Below are positions 1 to 11,249 of a DNA stretch of 64,000 bases, one piece after another. Numbering within the stretch: the first letter of the stretch is position 1; the number at the start of each line of letters is the position of its first letter. Position numbers and translations under genes: made by a program. The notes under the pieces are model-generated. The model made no database searches and was not told where the DNA came from. It worked only from the letters and a program-made list of their open reading frames with translations. This stretch comes from Chromera velia (taxonomy: Eukaryota > Sar > Chromeraceae). Location: the NCBI GenBank assembly GCA_018398765.1, contig JAHBMJ010004138.1:1-64000 (forward strand), in the 5' to 3' direction.

Positions 1-1162
1 GGTCCTGTATGAAGGCCTGCAGAAAAGAAAAAGAAAGTCAAAGCATACAAATGGCCACAAATTAATGTCCAGGGTATGCGCTTAGAGAAGGGGAGAGGGA
101 AATCGGCAAGGTCGCAAAAAGACACAGCGACAGACAGCACACGACTTTGGAGCAGTCGGCCCTCTGCACGTCTCCTGACAGCCACACTGCGCGTTTATGT
201 TTCTTTTATCCGACATGTCACCTGATCGCATCAAAAAGACAAAAAAGAAAAAGAATGAGCAGCAGAAGACCCTCTCAGCAGCATCATCAAGGTCATTCAA
301 CAAAAAAGCACAGCAACGAGCGACGTGTACTTGTAAGGACAGAGAGTGCAGTCCTGAAGGGAACACCATCTCACCCCTCAGTTAGTCACACACTGAAACA
401 CAAAAAGATAAAACAGAGACTCACCGACGGATCGACATGAGTGGGAGGAGGAAGACGAGGAAGAGGGAGGGGAGCTGCTGCAAAAAAAAAAACAAAAAAA
501 AAAAACAAAGAGGAGAAGGAAGGGGGAAGCATTTATGAATGAAAGCGAACTAAGAAAGGCAACAGACAAGAGAGAAGCTTGCCGAGCATTCTATAGAAGA
601 GCAAGCTACTGAGTGAATCAGTGCGTCACAGAAGGAGGAACGAGAGGAAAGAAGACAAAAGAGAACGAGAGGAAAGAAGACAAAAGAGAACGAGAGGAAA
701 GAAGACAAGAGGAGACGAGACTGCGAAGAGCACAGTGCGATTTATCCAACAGATGGGCTCACACGTGCTTCTGACTTCCGACATCGGGGCGCAGAGGCAC
801 AGAGAAGATTGAAGAGGAAAGGAAGGAAGAAGGAAAGAGAGAGGGGGGGCGGGGGGGGCGGAGAGAGGGAGAAAAAAGAAACTAAGAAAGACAGACAGAC
901 ACATTGACAGGCAAAAGGAAAGGAAGGAAGGAAGGAAGAACGAGGGATCGCAAGACTGCATGCATAGAATCAGACAAACACCCACCGTTCTGTGGGAGGA
1001 GACGCGCTTGAGGCAGTTCAGAGCCTCGGTCGGGTTCATTCCCCTTTCCGCCCTCCCGTCTCCGCTTCGAGGGACCTCCCTCAGGTTCGCCCCTGTCTCT
1101 CTCCACGCTGCAACCAGGGGTGCATGCATGTTCGTGTGTATGTGTAGATGTGTGTATGTAGT

Positions 1163-1204
<42 letters not shown>

Positions 1205-3185
1205 TGCGTGTAATTAAGGAAGAAGAAAGAGGACGACAAAGACGACCGCGAAGGAAGGAAAAACGCACACATGCAGAAGGAAGCATGACTGCGTGGCATC
1301 AGAGTATCGACTGACTCTTCACAGATTCGGACGGACCCGCTGCAGAGAGAAAAGCTGCGTCTGCACAGTGTCAGCTGACTCACCGTCGGCGCTCGTCCCT
1401 CCTCTCCTTGCTGAGGGTCTCTTCGCGCTCCTGCAGACGACACACGGCACATGCAGAACGAAGGAAGGAAAGGGAGTGAGTAGAGGGTGAGGGGGGAGTG
1501 CGAGGAAGGCACAGGAGCGGCACAAGGACACTCCTCCTCAACCGGGGAGATACAAAAGTCAAGCCGGAAAACACGTGCATCGCATCGTGTTCTTTCGTTT
1601 CGTCCTCTAGTTGTCGGCTTCCTGCTTTTTCTCCTTACCTCCTTCAGACGTTAGATGAATGAGTGGGCAAATGCAAAACCACAGAAAGGGCAGGGACTCG
1701 CACCAAAGAAGGACACTGAATTACTCTGCACGGAACGAAGATCGATCACGTCTCTTTTGTCAAAAAGGGGAGCATCCAAACTTACCCACCTTGGTGAGTG
1801 TGGGGTGCTGTCGGGGGCCAGAATCAGATGGGGGGGGCCTCTGGTTCCGTTTCCGTCCAGAGGAATCAGGCCAGCCTGCATGGGTGCATTCACAGCATCC
1901 GCCCCCTGCAAAGAACACGTACACACAACAAAGAGAGAGAAAGTGAGAATTTAGGTAGAGCTCAGTTGGCCTCCAAGATGGCAGTGGCGCTGCTTTTCTT
2001 GATTGCAAGACAGCTACCTCTCAAGTGGGTACGGACACAGCGTCGACAGCAGACAAACAGACTCTGTGGCCTCCCTCCGTGCTCTTCAACTTCGTCTCTT
2101 CTACGTTTCCTTTCTCACTCACAGATGGACAGGTAGAAACGGTGAAGGCCGACAGCCCATATCATTATCATTCATACCTTCGACCGCCACAGAGAGACAG
2201 ATGCACAGTCAGAGCGCATGTACATGGCTTCTTTTCCTCTACGTTCTCTGTACTTTTCCTCTAACTTCTGTGGTTCGTTCCCTCTCTCCTCTCCTTCATC
2301 CGGAGAGACAGAAAGAAGAAAAGGGTGTGCTTCAGAGATAGACAGGTAAAGAGACACTTAGATAAGAAGATAGATAGATGGATGGCTAGACAGACAGACG
2401 GACAGACAGACAGACTATTACATGTTTCTTCTTCCCCCTTCTTTTATTACAGACAGACTATATCGTCTTTTCTTTCCCAGGCAGACTATATGTTTCTTCT
2501 TCTCCCTTCTTCTCTTCATGTACACAACAGACAAAAAGAAAGAAAGAACAAAGACAAAAGAACAGAACAAACAATCGAACAGCGTGGGCAGGGGACAGAC
2601 AGGCAGATAGATACAGACAGGCCCGAAAGGTGAGAGTTAAGCGCCCCTTGCCTCTCCACCTAGACAGGCTATAAGTTTCTTCTTCTCCCTCTTTTCTTCA
2701 TGTACAGACTATATGGTTTCTTTCCCTCTACAGACAGACCATATGGTTTCTTTCCCTCCTTTTCTTCCTAAACACATCAGATAGACAGAGAAACAGACAG
2801 ACAAACAGACAGATGGCAAGCTGGAGAAAGAGAGAGAGCGAGAGAGAGAGATGCCAAACGAAGAGAGGAAGAAAAGAAGAAAAACTGACCCCCTCCCCGA
2901 TCACTTGGACAAACGCGACCTCGCCCGCCCTCTCCATGCGTTCCTCCAAGTACCCTCCCAGACTTACAGGAGCACCAAGGACCTTCTACGAAAAGATAGC
3001 GCTGCAAAGCATGTGTGAAGCAAGGAACATCTTCCCACCGTCTCCTTTCAAGCTCGATTGCCAAACCAACGGAACGTTGGAAAACGACGTCAACTGACCT
3101 CTTTCGCTCGACGTACCGACACGCTCCACAGAAGTGTCAGAGAAACTCGGTTTCTCGGCGTCAAGTAGCTTGCACTCCACCCCAT
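1..3185 (-). CDS. Partial multi-exon gene with TPR-like tail, runs off left edge
   Basis: This gene is built from short exons that no long reading frame reveals. Reading leftward, exons 3185-3099 (starts MGWSASYLTP), 2985-2890 (starts KVLGAPVSLGGYLEER), 1905-1790, 1430-1384 and 1107-986 all have AG acceptors and GT donors, and their phases chain as 0-0-2-1-0. Further left, exons 477-425, 353-271 and 16-1 chain as phases 2-1-0. One linking exon between 986 and 477 is not identified. The 353-271 exon reads CAFLLNDLDDAAER and joins AFIQD at the window edge, which resembles a tetratricopeptide helix pair. Exons 1905-1790 and 1430-1384 have an alternative open frame through a GTAAGT donor at 1786. 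The exact protein is therefore uncertain, and the family is not recognised. The gene is divergent from the small gene at 3606. Splice signals are seen directly; the TPR call is inference from one exon. Confidence 0.45.
638..712. repeat. Three tandem copies of a 25-bp purine-rich unit
   Basis: Copies start at 638, 663 and 688, each beginning GAACGAGAGGAAAGAAGAC. They lie in a probable intron of the minus-strand gene. The surrounding 460-960 is generally purine-rich on the plus strand. Confidence 0.8.
1168..1202. repeat. (GT)n microsatellite
   Basis: About 16 GT units lie in the probable intron between exons 1430-1384 and 1107-986 of the minus-strand gene. Confidence 0.9.
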
Positions 3186-3605
3186 CCGACCACGTGCTCT
3201 GCTGACACAGGGGAGACGGTGTCAAATGTTTCAGTCCGAACTTTAATTGAGCATGCTTGAGCTTTGAGTGCATGGCGGCGGGCGGGCGCGGCCGCATCTT
3301 GAATTAAGCGCGCGGCGCGCGCGCGCGCGCGAGCTATAGTGCATGCATGACGCGCCGCCGAAAGCTATAGGCCGCGGAAAGCCGGGTCGATTGGTGAGGA
3401 GTCGCTGTTCCATATAGGGGGACTCTTGCATGATGCAGCATGAACCGTGTGCAATCAATCCACTGGCTTTCCTTGCTCCTTTCTGGATCTCCCAAATTGA
3501 GTCCCAATTCGCAATTAAAGATTCGAACCCACGGAACTCAGGGCAGAAAATAGGACTGCCTTTCAACCTCCATTGTTCCTCGTGTCGCTGAGTGTTGTTG
3601 TTACG
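3186..3605. promoter_or_regulatory. Divergent intergenic region with GCGC run and TGCATGCATG
   Basis: This 420-bp stretch lies between two genes transcribed away from each other. It holds GCATGC at 3251, a GCGC-rich run at 3308-3332 and TGCATGCATGA at 3340-3350. The same motif pair recurs in the other divergent junctions of this window, so it is a candidate bidirectional promoter. No transcription start can be placed from sequence alone. Confidence 0.45.
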
Positions 3606-3998
3606 ATGCCCGCAACCGTTGTTGATCTGGTGTTTGATGGAGAGGCACCCGAGGAAGGAAGCACATTCCAATTGGAGTATGACCTGGACAACAGCTCCTG
3701 GGAAATCACAATGAAGAACTTCGCCGGATCGGTAAGTCTGCACGTGTCTAGTCCGAAGCCCCAGGTGTCCGTCGTCTCCGCTGAATCCTTTCCGGTTGCA
3801 GGAAAAAGAAAGATGTATCGTCCCTTTAATTTTGGCCCTCTCTGACTGCAGGGGACAAAATGGAGCGGCTCAACCAAAATGGATGGAGGAAAGATCATGC
3901 TTGAGGGTGGGCTTCCACGCGAGGAAGAGGGATGCGTCTTTGTCTCTTCAATTCCTTATTGTTGCATTCGCCGAAAATGACTGACCTTTGCAAGATAT

Positions 3999-4070
<72 letters not shown>

Positions 4071-4152
4071 AGAGACAGACAAACAGACCGACCAAACAGA
4101 CAGACAGACAGACAGACAGACGGATCAGACAGACAGACAGACAGACAGACAG

Positions 4153-4188
<36 letters not shown>

Positions 4189-4405
4189 CAGAGGCAAATA
4201 TAGCTACACACTCATACAAACTTATGCGTTTCATTTTTGCGCAACACTCATGCGTTTTCTCGGTATTGACTGCATGCCTGCAGGCGAGAACACCGAGCTG
4301 GTGGGACGCATGGGCAGGAAGATGCCCCCCCGGAGCTTTGCTTACGACCCCTCGAAAGGGACGGTGTATGACGAAGAGGGGGAGGAGTACGCAAAGAAGG
4401 CCTGA
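3606..4405 (+). CDS. Small three-exon protein of about 100 residues, unknown family
   Basis: Three exons, 3606-3731, 3852-3906 and 4284-4405, join in phases 0 and 1 with GTAAGT/AG and GTGGGC/AG sites. Together they encode 100 residues beginning MPATVVDLVFDGEAPEEG and ending DEEGEEYAKKA. The N-terminal half is acidic with alternating hydrophobic residues, suggesting a small beta-rich domain. The C-terminal part contains RMGRKMPPRSFAYDP and an acidic tail. There is no signal peptide or membrane segment, so a cytosolic protein is likely. The second intron consists largely of (AC)n, (AG)n and (CAGA)n microsatellite. Reading through that intron's donor gives an alternative C terminus ending at an in-frame TGA near 3980. 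I prefer the spliced form because the third exon stays open and protein-like to its stop. The family is not recognised. Confidence 0.6.
3997..4188. repeat. Compound microsatellite (AC)n(AG)n(CAGA)n(AC)n inside an intron
   Basis: Four simple-sequence blocks are fused end to end and fill most of the second intron of the small gene at 3606. Confidence 0.95.
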
Positions 4406-5845
4406 GCGTATTCATTACTCAGATAATTCTGAATCATGATTGTGGGTCATTGAAGTGTTGCGGTGAAACAACAATTTGCGTTGAGGCTCCAGCCCTTTAA
4501 AGATAAAAGTGAAGCCAGGGCGGCGTTTCAGGGCCTCGATCAAAGGAGTGCATGGAAAAGAAGTCCACAGTGCCGCAACCATTCTTCATCCCCTGTTTAC
4601 ACTGAGTCCCCTGAACCATATGGACTGTGTTGGTACGTAATTTATCATGATTGATGCCTCACAGCCCTTTCTGGACTTCTGAGTCCATGAAGGCCTCTTT
4701 GGCCTCTTCAGGTGTCAGACCTCAGACGTCCGTTCTTTGGACTCCCTGTGAGTCTGGGAGTCGTTTTTTCTGCACCAAGCAGCTAGAGAGAGTCTAGAGA
4801 GGTGAACTGACATCTCCTAGGTTCATTGGTTCGAGTCCGGGAGGGAAAAGGGAACAGAGGGCTGTTAAGGTCTGGCGGCGGGTTCTAATTGTTCCATACA
4901 TATCTGTATGACCCACCGCCGCGTTGCGATGAGAAAGAATTATAAAGGGAGGGCCCGGGGAAAGGTTGGTGTCCCTTCTCTTAATTGTTTGTCTAGGCGG
5001 CCTGGTAAATTCCATTAAATTCCACTAAATTCCCAGGGAATTTACCCCAGTTTTGTAGGGTATACTTATATATATCTAGATATATATACTTAATTAGTGT
5101 TATATCTATTGTATCATATCATTATTTCTTTATATTTTCAGTATGTGCTTTATAATATGCTCTAGAATGTGCAGAAGTACTCTGTGTTACGCTGTATTCA
5201 AGTTGTATTGGCGGTTAGACTGGCGGGTCAAACTACTTGAACGGACGTTATAAATAAAATTTAGAATATAACATTAGATACAACTCTAACTTTCAAAGTA
5301 AATTTATACTAAATTAATGAAGTGTGTACAATAGTGGCATATATTGGTGATGCTATTACAAAGTGCAGTACTAGGTGCAGTATAGTCACGCCTCGCTGGA
5401 TTAAGACCTATATTTCACGATTCGTCAGTCATGAATAATTATTTAATCATAAGAGTTGAAAGATGATGATGATAATCAATGCAATGTACGAGGCAATGTA
5501 GCGTGTGACTCAAACGGTGTGAGTGAACGACAATGTTGTACAACACATGTCCTCAGGCTCTTCTCTTCTTGCCAAGTCCGGTCTAGATCCCGGTCGACCA
5601 GAGAGAACTCCTCCGATCACTCCGAGCCCGAGTCTGGCCTCGAGTGTGGCTTCCAAGATCAATCCACTGGACCCTTTCATGGAGAGTCCATAAACACAGG
5701 ACAGCTGAATTGTTGCGAGACTTCGAATGAATTCAAGACTGGCTTCTACTGTAGTGCATGAATGTCCGAGCCGGTCTGTTCGTTACGGCCCAGAGTAACA
5801 CAGAGATCATGCGGAGCAAGCTCCCTTTCCTTTTCTCCCTTTCAT
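4406..5845. other. Convergent intergenic region, AT-rich from about 5040 to 5460
   Basis: The region lies between the 3' ends of two convergent genes. No coding exon with convincing splice sites was found. It contains one copy of a dispersed 66-bp repeat at 4929-4994 and an AT-rich tract with many TA steps from about 5040 to 5460. The open frame at 5456-5761 begins at a non-ATG codon and is not supported as a gene. Confidence 0.6.
4929..4994 (-). repeat. Dispersed 66-bp repeat, inverted copy of 14256-14321
   Basis: Read on the minus strand, this segment matches 14256-14321 at all but about five of 66 positions, including the shared core CCTCCCTTTATAATTCTTTC. Similarity decays on both sides. 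It is probably a fragment of an interspersed element whose family I cannot name. Confidence 0.75.
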
Positions 5846-6280
5846 TTAGAGGGGGGGGATGGAGGTGCCGATGAGCTTGCTGACGAGGCCCTGGCAGACG
5901 TTGGCGGAAGTGCAGTCGTCAGCACCAGTAACGAATCTGTGGTAGTCGGGCTCAATGGTCCAGCCGTACTTCCTGGGATACTGGAAGGCGGAGTAGCAGT
6001 CGGCGACGTCGTCGGCTGCAGCGACAAAGTGAGCGGCTGCCTTGATGGTCTGCCTGGGGTACTTGATGCCGTTCTCCGTGCCGCCCTTGACGGTGCAGTC
6101 GACGGCGTTGGTGTCTGAGGATTCCTTTGAGTAGGTGTAGCAGCAGAATCCGGACTCGCCCTCTGCGTTGTAGATGCGGTTCTTGCCGTGCTCGCTGAGG
6201 AAGGAGACTGGCTTCACATCGACTCTCTTGGACAGAACAGACGCAACAGCGAGAGCGAAGAAGAGGGCTGCACGGAACAT
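5846..6280 (-). CDS. Small secreted cysteine-rich protein, unknown family
   Basis: An intronless frame encodes 144 residues from the ATG at 6280. I prefer this start over the non-ATG start ten codons upstream because it directly begins a clean signal peptide: MFRAALFFALAVASVLS, a short positive end, a hydrophobic core and small residues before the likely cleavage point. The mature part has about six cysteines, in FCCYTY, VDCTV, ADCYS, DDCTSANVC contexts, which suggests a disulphide-stabilised extracellular domain. There is no membrane anchor after the signal, so secretion or delivery to the cell surface is likely. The gene is divergent from the unknown gene at 6989 and convergent with the small gene at 3606. 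I do not recognise the family. Confidence 0.75.
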   Translation of the reverse strand: MFRAALFFALAVASVLSKRVDVKPVSFLSEHGKNRIYNAEGESGFCCYTYSKESSDTNAVDCTVKGGTENGIKYPRQTIKAAAHFVAAADDVADCYSAFQYPRKYGWTIEPDYHRFVTGADDCTSANVCQGLVSKLIGTSIPPL

Positions 6281-6988
6281 TTTTGCTTTGTTGGGGCTGG
6301 GTTGGGTCAAAGTGACAGGCAGATCAGATCAGATGAGACGAGACGCGAGACGTGAGACGGTGGAAGTGACTTTTGAAGTGAGAAGCACTTATATCAGATC
6401 GAGTTGCTTGTGCGCTCTCTCACACGAACAAAGAGGACAGCTGCTGTTCCGTTTCTGAACGTGTCGAGTCGTGTTTTAGAAGGCGAGGTCTAACAATCGA
6501 TGGAGATTCGATTCGTTCAATCGTCGCATCGATCATGGTTCATTGCATGATGTCGATGGCCGGATCTCAAAAAAATAAAAAAGCATGCATGCATGCATGC
6601 AAGAAAAAAAAATCTAAAAATCAGCCATGCATGCATGCATGCATATGATCGATCGAAAAAAAAAATTAAAAATTAAATCGATCGATGAAAAAGACGCGCG
6701 CGCGCATTCGTCGCGCGCAATGTGCGCTTAATTCGTGTGATCCTGCCATTGCTCAAACTCCTTGCGCCCGCCCCGTCTTTATACACGAGTGTCTACCTCC
6801 TTCATGCACTTGATGAATCTGTCGAGTACTGAACTTAGCCGTCTGGAATATTAATAGAAGTCCTGTCAAAACAGTTTTGCTCCAGTGAGTTGGGCTGCAG
6901 GGGCTTCAGAGGATCGTGTCTTCTCAGCTGTCTAATGTAGCGTGTCGACCTGCCGTCTCCGACATCGACAGTTAATTTGGTGAACCGA
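6281..6988. promoter_or_regulatory. Divergent intergenic region with TGCATGCA arrays and CGCG run
   Basis: Two pure (GCAT)n palindromic arrays lie at 6583-6602 and 6626-6644. They are followed by ATCGATCGAT-type palindromes around 6650-6685 and a double CGCG-rich block at 6693-6718. The arrangement resembles the other three divergent junctions. TGCATGC is a known binding motif of some ApiAP2 factors in apicomplexans; its use here is inference. Confidence 0.5.
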
Positions 6989-7602
6989 ATGAGGCGATTC
7001 CTCTCGACACTCCTCTGGCTCCAAGGCGGCGAGGCTTGCAACAGAGCGCAACTTCTCCGTGTGTGTCTCCAGCTTGACGGTGGTCGCAAGTCGGGAAACT
7101 GCAAAGCAGCCTTCTTGCGGATCCACTTTTCTGGCAGGCAGGCGTCTCGGCCGTCTCCCCGTCTCTGCAGTCTCCTTGAAGAGAGTGGGGACATCAGCGA
7201 CGACGCAGAAGCACAGGCCCTCTTTGCTTTCGGCCGCCTTGCAGAGCACAGGAACTTAGGGTTCACCAGCAGGTACGACGTCTACATGGAGGTTCCCTTC
7301 TCGCTGTGGATGCCTACACGGTGAGTCTCGCTTCCTTTTGTTAACTGTAGACTAGAGTCTGACAAAGGGCGGTGCAAACCCGCTCCGGATTTGTTCTGAG
7401 CAGTTTCTTGTGAACTTGAGTCATTTCTAGCAGAGAAAAGGCCCACCAAATGAAAGAAAGGGCCTCGCCTGTTCCATGCAGAGCAAACGAAGGAAGAGCG
7501 GAAATTAGCAACAAATCAAAAAGAAACAAAGCACATGCATAGGCGAGATGCATACCCGGTAAAGGACGGGAGGGACAATCGAGAGAGAAAGGAGGAAAGG
7601 CA

Positions 7603-7656
<54 letters not shown>

Positions 7657-8046
7657 GCGCTCTCACATACATATCATCACAGGGACGGACGCAGTTTGCG
7701 AGAAGCTCCTTCCTCCTGCGATGTGCCCATCTGTTCCTGCAGCTATTCAAGGAGACTTAGGGTCAATCATCCTTTCTGGGAAGCGCTTTTCGCTTTCACG
7801 GACCCAAACACTCCAGATGGCAGCAGAAGAGAGCGCTCAACGTTGCTGAGTCCGTCTGTAACACTTCCGGAATTTTGCAGTCGCCTGCGGGACCTACCCT
7901 TTATGTGGCCTCAGGTCAGTGCGTGGTTGCATGTATGACTACTGCGCGCACTGATTGCCTCCTCTTTCGTCACTGAATTAGAATTTGATGCGACACGACA
8001 CGGGGTGCAGAAAACTTATGTCGAGTTGAATGACAAGGCAAATTTG

Positions 8047-8080
<34 letters not shown>

Positions 8081-8858
8081 CTGGGTGTCTCTTGATTGAA
8101 AAATGCAAAAAGGGGGGGGCAGAAGTGCGTTCCCTGAGTTCTCAAGTGTCGTGTCCAAGCTCTCCTTTTCTTTGTGTTCCTCCTGTATTTCTTCTTTCTC
8201 CTGGAGGAATCTGGGGCTGTTTGAAATGAAAGAAGAGGGGGGAATACGACCATCTGCCGCATTTGTATGAAATCACACTCACTCGCGCTTTCCCCACATG
8301 CAGGACGACGAGGGCAAACCCGTGATGCCTCCTGCATCCCTGCGGAAGGAGAAGGGTCTGATTGAGGAGTTGGGTTTCAGTCTGGATGATCATCTGTCCG
8401 ACAGGAGAGGGGGGGGTTTCTGGGAACTCAGGTGCGTCTCTCGCCTCTGCTCCTTTGTACTTCCGTCTGGTCTTGGGTTTGTTCGAATTTTTCGGCAATC
8501 TCGTGTTTCTTTTTTCTCTTTTCTGTCTTCTTTCGAGGATTTTGAGAGAAGCAGTGAGAAAAAGGAAGCATGTCGAGAAACGAGGAAAGCTCATGTTTTC
8601 TCTTTTCCCTCTGAATTCCTCAAATGAATCGTCTCACCTATACAAGCGCTCTTTGGCCTCCGACAGTTAGGGCAGACGCTGCATGCTCCCCAAAAAACCA
8701 CCAACTTGGAGGTATCCAGGCAGGAAGGCCGAAGCAAGACTCGGTATGAATTGATCGATCATCTCACAGGGGGCGGATTCTTTCCTTCGGTGTGAACGAG
8801 TAATGAGGAATCAATTACACCTCAGCTCAATTGAAAAATCAAGGTTAAAGGTGTCTGA

Positions 8859-8896
<38 letters not shown>

Positions 8897-9154
8897 AGGC
8901 ACAACCCGGAAGACCGGGCTCGTTTGAATGCAGCTGTAGGGTCTCTTCCTCTGAGTGAGAAGTTTCTGCGAGGGATCTTTTTGGCCTTCGGGGGGCGTCC
9001 TTTGGAGGGGGCGCAAAGTCAATGTATGGATGAATCGCTGGTTCTTTCTCGGGACATTTTTGAGAGCACGCTTCTCCTCTGGGGTCGGGAAGGACAGGGA
9101 GAGAGCGACCCAGTCGTTGACTGGGAAGTTTTTGCAAAAAATGTCGTCATTTGA
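6989..9154 (+). CDS. Four-exon protein of about 295 residues, unknown family
   Basis: Exons are 6989-7320, 7743-7914, 8304-8431 and 8899-9154. Their junction phases 2, 0 and 2 match at every join, each with GT-AG sites, which strongly supports one gene. The first ATG with an open frame is at 6989 (MRRFLSTLLWLQGGE). The frame is open back to 6941, so an upstream exon is possible. Recognisable stretches are RYDVYMEVPFSLWMPTR, an aromatic-rich NHPFWEALFAFTDP segment and the C terminus DPVVDWEVFAKNVVI. There is no signal peptide, membrane segment or catalytic motif that I recognise, so it is probably soluble. Introns contain (CA)n, (CG)n and (GT)n tracts, and the last acceptor directly follows a (GT)n run. 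Confidence 0.65.
7603..7661. repeat. (CA)n followed by (CG)n microsatellite
   Basis: About 20 CA units pass into about nine CG units inside the first intron of the unknown gene at 6989. Confidence 0.95.
8862..8894. repeat. (GT)n tract abutting a splice acceptor
   Basis: About 16 GT units end four bases before the AG of the last intron of the gene at 6989. A similar (GT)n lies at 8047-8079 in the preceding intron. Confidence 0.9.
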
Positions 9155-10050
9155 ATGTTTGAAGGTATACAGTCGTAAAACTTAATTTAATTCGTAAATA
9201 TATACAAAACGCTCTGAACCTTGGATACTTTAACTACTAGTAGCACCTAAATTTGTTATTGCTTTAATTATTTATTTTATATTTAGGAAACTTGTAGAAT
9301 ATGCTATGAAAATAGGAAGAAGTCTGGACCTGGAGAGATCTAGTCTAGGACCTAGAGCTGACCAGTGATCTAAGGATTTCGTACATAAATATTAATTTTT
9401 GTATTAATTTGATCCAGTACACACATGCACACACTTTCCGTACCCCCCAGCCTAGGCCCCAGGCAAGCTTCCCTTTTTTTTTAAGACTAGAAATTTCATT
9501 ATACATCAGTAAATCAAGGAAACATAAAATCTTTTTCTGTGTGTTTCATTTTTTTTTTTACCTATACGTATACAAACTCAGAGTATTGGTTAGGATAATC
9601 CTAAAGACAGTCAAATCTGCATAAATTTATGTACAGCTACTATAAGTCTATATTTTAGAGTCTATTTCAGCCGTATCAATATTAGTATGATTACTATATA
9701 CGGTTTTGTTTCTTAATTTTAAGTGATAAAGTTGGCAAAGAAACGATTCGGTTCGTACATATTCAGACTCAACGTCTCAGCTAGTCTCAGCACTACCACT
9801 TGCGCGAGAATTTGAAGATGAACTCATCGGTAAGGTGAACATGCCGAAGCAGCTAGCTCTCAATGATCAACAATAACGTACCACCGTACTACCACGCTTG
9901 ACCAAGTGTATATACAAGTGTAATCACTTAATTTCGTTTAGTCGTACAGGAAAGAGAAGCGATGAAAAGGGACTGCAATAGCAAGTAGATCGACACACTC
10001 TGAGTGCATGGAGATCGACAGCTAGGCGGCGATGCGAGGCAGACACACTG
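9155..10050. other. AT-rich gene tail, no coding evidence
   Basis: Base composition shifts sharply to AT-rich directly after the stop at 9154 and stays so to about 9920. Only short frames full of lysine, isoleucine and phenylalanine are present. Nothing here looks coding or repetitive. Confidence 0.6.
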
Positions 10051-10059
10051 AATGGGCAA

Positions 10060-10530
10060 ACACGGCCGCACAGAGAGCGAATGCTCGCAGACGGCAGAAG
10101 CGACGCAAAGAAAGCTAGAAAGAAAATCAATGCATGGAGAGGGCAGCAATGAATCAGAAGAGTCAATGGAGATGGAAATGGCCACAGCGGCGCAGAGGGA
10201 GTCAACGCATGGAGGCGGCAGTCTGAGAAGTGACGCAGACAGATTCAATGCATGGGGACGCGGCAGAAGCGACAAAGAGAGAATCAACGGATAGAGGCGG
10301 CAGAAGCGATGCAAAGAGAGCCAATGCATAGAGAAGGATGGAGAAGGCAACAGCGACGTAGCGAGGCCAACGCATGGAGACGGCAGTAATGAAGCGAGAC
10401 AGTCAATTCATGGAGAAGACAACAGTTTTGCAGAGGGAGTTAAGGCATGGAGACGGGAGAAGCGACGCAAAGCGAGTCAACGCATGGAAACAGCAGAAGA
10501 GGCAGTCAATGTGTAGAGACATGTAGAGAC
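10060..10530. repeat. Degenerate 35-45 bp minisatellite array
   Basis: Roughly ten imperfect units carry variants of TCAAYGCATGGAGACGGCAG followed by AAGCGACGCAAAGAGAG. Spacing varies between about 35 and 50 bp and the similarity fades towards 10860. Frames on both strands across it are a by-product of the repeat, not genes. Confidence 0.7.
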
Positions 10531-10859
10531 AGCAGTGGCGACTCTGAGGGAACGGATTGATCGAGAGGAAAGGAAAGATGCAGAGACATGCAATGAACGA
10601 AGAAGCACGCCAGAACAGACACAGAGACCATGTTTGAACGGGGACGAAAGAAGAAATGCGGAGGGAATATGCATTGGCACAAAGAGGAGAAACCAGGCAG
10701 AGACAACAAATGAGAAGAGACGACCTGACGCAGACAGAATACATGTAGACCCGCAGAAACGACGCAGAGGGAAGAGAGGCTGCAAAGGCAATGAATGTAG
10801 AAACACAGCAAAGCGCGGACACACACGGCGTGAAAAGACACAGAGGCCAGAAGAGACGC

Positions 10860-11215
10860 ATAGACTATTCATTGACTGACATGTAAATTCCGGCACAGAC
10901 ATGCACACACTTCACGAACCTCCACACTTTTCTCCACGTCTTGTCTTTGACTCAAAGAAAGCTTTTTACAACTTGGAAAGCGACGCACATGAAGTGAAGG
11001 AATCCAATGGAAACGATAAACACAAAGCATTGTGGAAAGCGCCATCGTGAACATGCATGCAATCTTTGATAGAGACGGCAACAAAAACTATAGCTGGTTG
11101 AGCTAGCGAAAGAACTCTTTGACAAGAAAAACCCACAGCGACTGCAGATGCACAGTTGACTTGAAGAAGCGACTGGTACACAAGCGATCTTGTGCCTTGC
11201 TTTACCTTGCTTTTC

Positions 11216-11249
<34 letters not shown>

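Noticed and set aside
4820-4845. tRNA-like B-box GGTTCGAGTCC
   Set aside because: No paired T-stem, no A-box and no acceptor stem could be fitted around it. A similar GGGTTCGAATC on the minus strand near 3525 fails the same test.
5456-5761. Arg/Ser-rich open frame
   Set aside because: It starts at a non-ATG codon in an AT-rich convergent region and shows no domain or splice support.
10535-10879. Arg/Glu-rich frame and its antisense partners
   Set aside because: Open in several frames at once because of the decaying minisatellite, and no start or splice context is present.
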